The notes under the pieces are model-generated. The model was given only the letters and a program-made list of their open reading frames with translations, was not told the DNA's origin and made no database searches. This document shows positions 62,359-64,000 of a stretch of DNA of 64,000 nt, one piece after another. The stretch is from an uncultured Microbacterium sp. GTDB taxonomy: Bacteria; Actinomycetota; Actinomycetes; Actinomycetales; Microbacteriaceae. The stretch's first letter is position 1. Each line of letters starts with the position of its first letter. Both the position numbers and the translations under genes were made by a program. The stretch spans positions 62,001 to 126,000 of the forward strand of contig NZ_FLQR01000006.1 of assembly GCF_900078385.1 (NCBI RefSeq). The letters run 5' to 3'.

Positions 62359-64000
62359 CTACGCCTTCGCCTGCACGTCCAGGAGCGGAGCACCGGCGCG
62401 GACGGGTCCGAGGGCCACCGGGTCCACCGTGTCGAAGGCATCCGCGTTCAGCACGATCACCGGGGTGATGAGCGGGTAGCCGGCGTTCTCGATCACCGTG
62501 CGGTCGAAGACGACGAGGGGCGTGCCGACCTCGACGCGATCGCCGTTCTTGACCTTCACCTCGAAGCCTTCGCCCTTGAGGTTGACGGTGTCGATGCCGA
62601 CGTGGATGAGCACCTCGATGCCGTTGTCCAGCTGCAGCCCGAACGCGTGACCGGTGGGCTGCGCGGCGACGACGACGCCGACCCCGGGCGAGACGACGGT
62701 GTCGCCCGTGGGCTCGATCGCGACGCCGGGTCCCATGATCCCGCCGCCGAACACCGGGTCGGGGACCTCGGAGAGGGCGACGACCGTGCCGTCCAGCGGC
62801 GAGGCGAGCTGCAGGAGCGTCCCGACCTCGGCGGTCGCGGTCGCGGTTCCGACCGGAGCCGCGGTGGCCGCCGTGCCACCGGAGGCGATCACCGGGGCCG
62901 CGGCCACGGTGCCGACGGAGGCCGCACCGGCCGGCGCAGCCACGAGGGCGCCGTCCTCCGCGACATCCTCCTTGTCCTTGTAGCCGGAGATGACCACGAG
63001 GGTCATGGCGGTCGCGAAGGCGGCGATCACGGCGATGCCGTACAGGAGCACGCTGTCGAAGGCCGGGATCGTCAGGAGCGACGTGAAGACGAACGCCTCG
63101 GTGCGGACGCCGCCGCCGATGCCGATGATGAGACCGCCGACGAGGCAGCCCACGAGCATCCGGGGGTAGATCCGCTTGAACCGCAGGTGGATGCCGTACA
63201 GCGAGGGCTCCGAGATGCCACCGAGGAGACCCGCCGCGAGCGCACCGGTCGCGGTCTGCTTCATCTGCTTGTCCTTCTCGCGCCAGGCGAGGAGCAGGAC
63301 ACCGGCGGTCGCGCCGAAGCAGGCGAAGTTCCATGCGCCCATGGGGCCCTGGATGAAGTCGTAGCCGAGGGTCTGGATGTTCAGCAGCATGATCGCGTTG
63401 ATCGGCCAGTGCAGACCCAGCGGGACCATGAAGGGGTAGGCCAGCGGGATGATGATCGCGAAGATGAACGGCGAGAACGAGTTGATGGCGCTCAGGAAGT
63501 TGGCGAGCGCGGCGCCCACGTACACGCCGATCGGGCCGAGCAGGAACGCCGTGAGCGGGATCATGATGAGCATCGCGAGGAACGGCACGAAGATGAGGTG
63601 CAGGTTCTCCGGGATGACCTTCTTCAGGCCCTTGTAGAGCGGGCCGAGGACGGCCGCCATGAGCAGGGGCGGGAACACCTGCGAGGCGTAGTTGAAGATC
63701 GTGAGCGGGATGCCGAAGATCGGGATCGTCGTGATCTCCGAGCCGAGGAAGATCAGCTGCGAGGCGCCCTCCTGGTCACCGAGGGCGGTGAAGCCGGGGA
63801 GCATCACGACGGCCATGATGGCGAAGCCGACCCACGGGTCGGCGCCGATCTTCTGCGACGCGTTGTAGGCGACCATCAGCGGCAGGAAGATGAACACGCA
63901 CTGCCACATGAGGTTGATGAACTGCCACGACGGCTCGAGCACCACGCCCGGCGCGTTCCAGGCGGGGATCACGCCGAGCGTCGCCATGAGCGCCATGAAG
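62359..64000 (-). CDS. Beta-glucoside-type PTS permease EIIC-EIIA (5' partial)
   Basis: This is the C-terminal part of a PTS sugar permease; the frame is open at the right edge. The EIIC domain (about 360 residues in the window) contains IFGIPLTIFNYASQVFPP, NSFSPFIFAIIIPLAYPF, GLHWPINAIMLLN and the family-defining GGISEPSLYGIHLRFKR of the BglF/glucoside group. An Ala/Val/Gly-rich linker leads to an EIIA (Crr-like) domain with the phosphorylated His in EVLIHVGIDTVNLKGEGF. It takes up and phosphorylates a beta-glucoside or related sugar. The EIIB domain, if present, lies outside the window. It is coupled to the YdeI-like gene. Confidence 0.92.
   Translation of the reverse strand, partial: FMALMATLGVIPAWNAPGVVLEPSWQFINLMWQCVFIFLPLMVAYNASQKIGADPWVGFAIMAVVMLPGFTALGDQEGASQLIFLGSEITTIPIFGIPLTIFNYASQVFPPLLMAAVLGPLYKGLKKVIPENLHLIFVPFLAMLIMIPLTAFLLGPIGVYVGAALANFLSAINSFSPFIFAIIIPLAYPFMVPLGLHWPINAIMLLNIQTLGYDFIQGPMGAWNFACFGATAGVLLLAWREKDKQMKQTATGALAAGLLGGISEPSLYGIHLRFKRIYPRMLVGCLVGGLIIGIGGGVRTEAFVFTSLLTIPAFDSVLLYGIAVIAAFATAMTLVVISGYKDKEDVAEDGALVAAPAGAASVGTVAAAPVIASGGTAATAAPVGTATATAEVGTLLQLASPLDGTVVALSEVPDPVFGGGIMGPGVAIEPTGDTVVSPGVGVVVAAQPTGHAFGLQLDNGIEVLIHVGIDTVNLKGEGFEVKVKNGDRVEVGTPLVVFDRTVIENAGYPLITPVIVLNADAFDTVDPVALGPVRAGAPLLDVQAKA

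Overview
The window is a gene-dense, very GC-rich (about 70% by eye) actinobacterial chromosome segment, most likely from Microbacterium or a close relative in the Microbacteriaceae. The evidence is the strong G/C third-position bias, the 32-codon ribosomal protein bS22 gene beside a small helix-turn-helix gene and proC, System II cytochrome c biogenesis, an archaeal-type aspartyl-tRNA synthetase, KtrAB, DUF2277/DUF3467 proteins, and many start codons lying directly after a -10 hexamer. It reads as core chromosome: I found no rRNA, tRNA, insertion sequence, prophage, CRISPR array or integrase.

Layout. 1-4.3 kb: a fused ECF vitamin transporter (5' end outside the window), a zinc-ribbon protein and a propeller lipoprotein. 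4.3-9.5 kb: cobalamin-dependent metH and a PadR/HAAS membrane pair. 9.5-16.2 kb: menC, then a TetR regulator divergent from an MMPL-YhgE/Pip export operon with twin palindromic operators. 16.2-21 kb: ccsB-resB-ccdA-tlpA-phosphatase operon for cytochrome c assembly. 21-27.2 kb: aspS, small conserved proteins, glutaredoxin, bS22, HTH, ArsR, ktrB-ktrA and proC. 27.3-38 kb: hydrolase, cation efflux, tadA/upp, a RecB-like nuclease-helicase, nadE, a phosphopantetheinyl-transferase-like protein and a nucleosidase. 38-45.4 kb: secreted SGNH hydrolase, sbcC-sbcD, DUF2277, hydrolase and two acidic small proteins. 45.4-51 kb: acetyltransferase, kinase, a cysteine-bearing leader peptide upstream of a winged-helix regulator, a repeat array, a DNA glycosylase and a three-gene operon. 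51-64 kb: S9 peptidase, aldo/keto reductase, HAD phosphatase, a LiaSR-like two-component operon, pgi, a TANGO2-like protein, coaBC, a YdeI-like protein and a beta-glucoside-type PTS permease cut by the right edge.

Three signals stand out. (1) A consensus promoter (TTGACA-N18-CATAAT) drives an apparently leaderless 33-codon ORF ending in a Cys-Cys-x-x-Cys cluster, with a hairpin over its stop codon, 191 bp before a winged-helix regulator. This resembles the polycysteine attenuators known from mycobacteria, but here it would control a transcription factor. (2) A family of roughly 58-bp imperfect palindromes occurs in three separate intergenic regions, six copies in one array containing a 198-bp tandem duplication. 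(3) About twenty genes have a TAnnnT-like -10 element ending 6-8 bp before the start codon, pointing to widespread leaderless transcription; in several cases this decides the start codon.

Starts were chosen by hand from ribosome-binding sites, overlaps and -10 spacing. No database search was possible, so family names rest on recognised motifs and the finest functional claims are inference.
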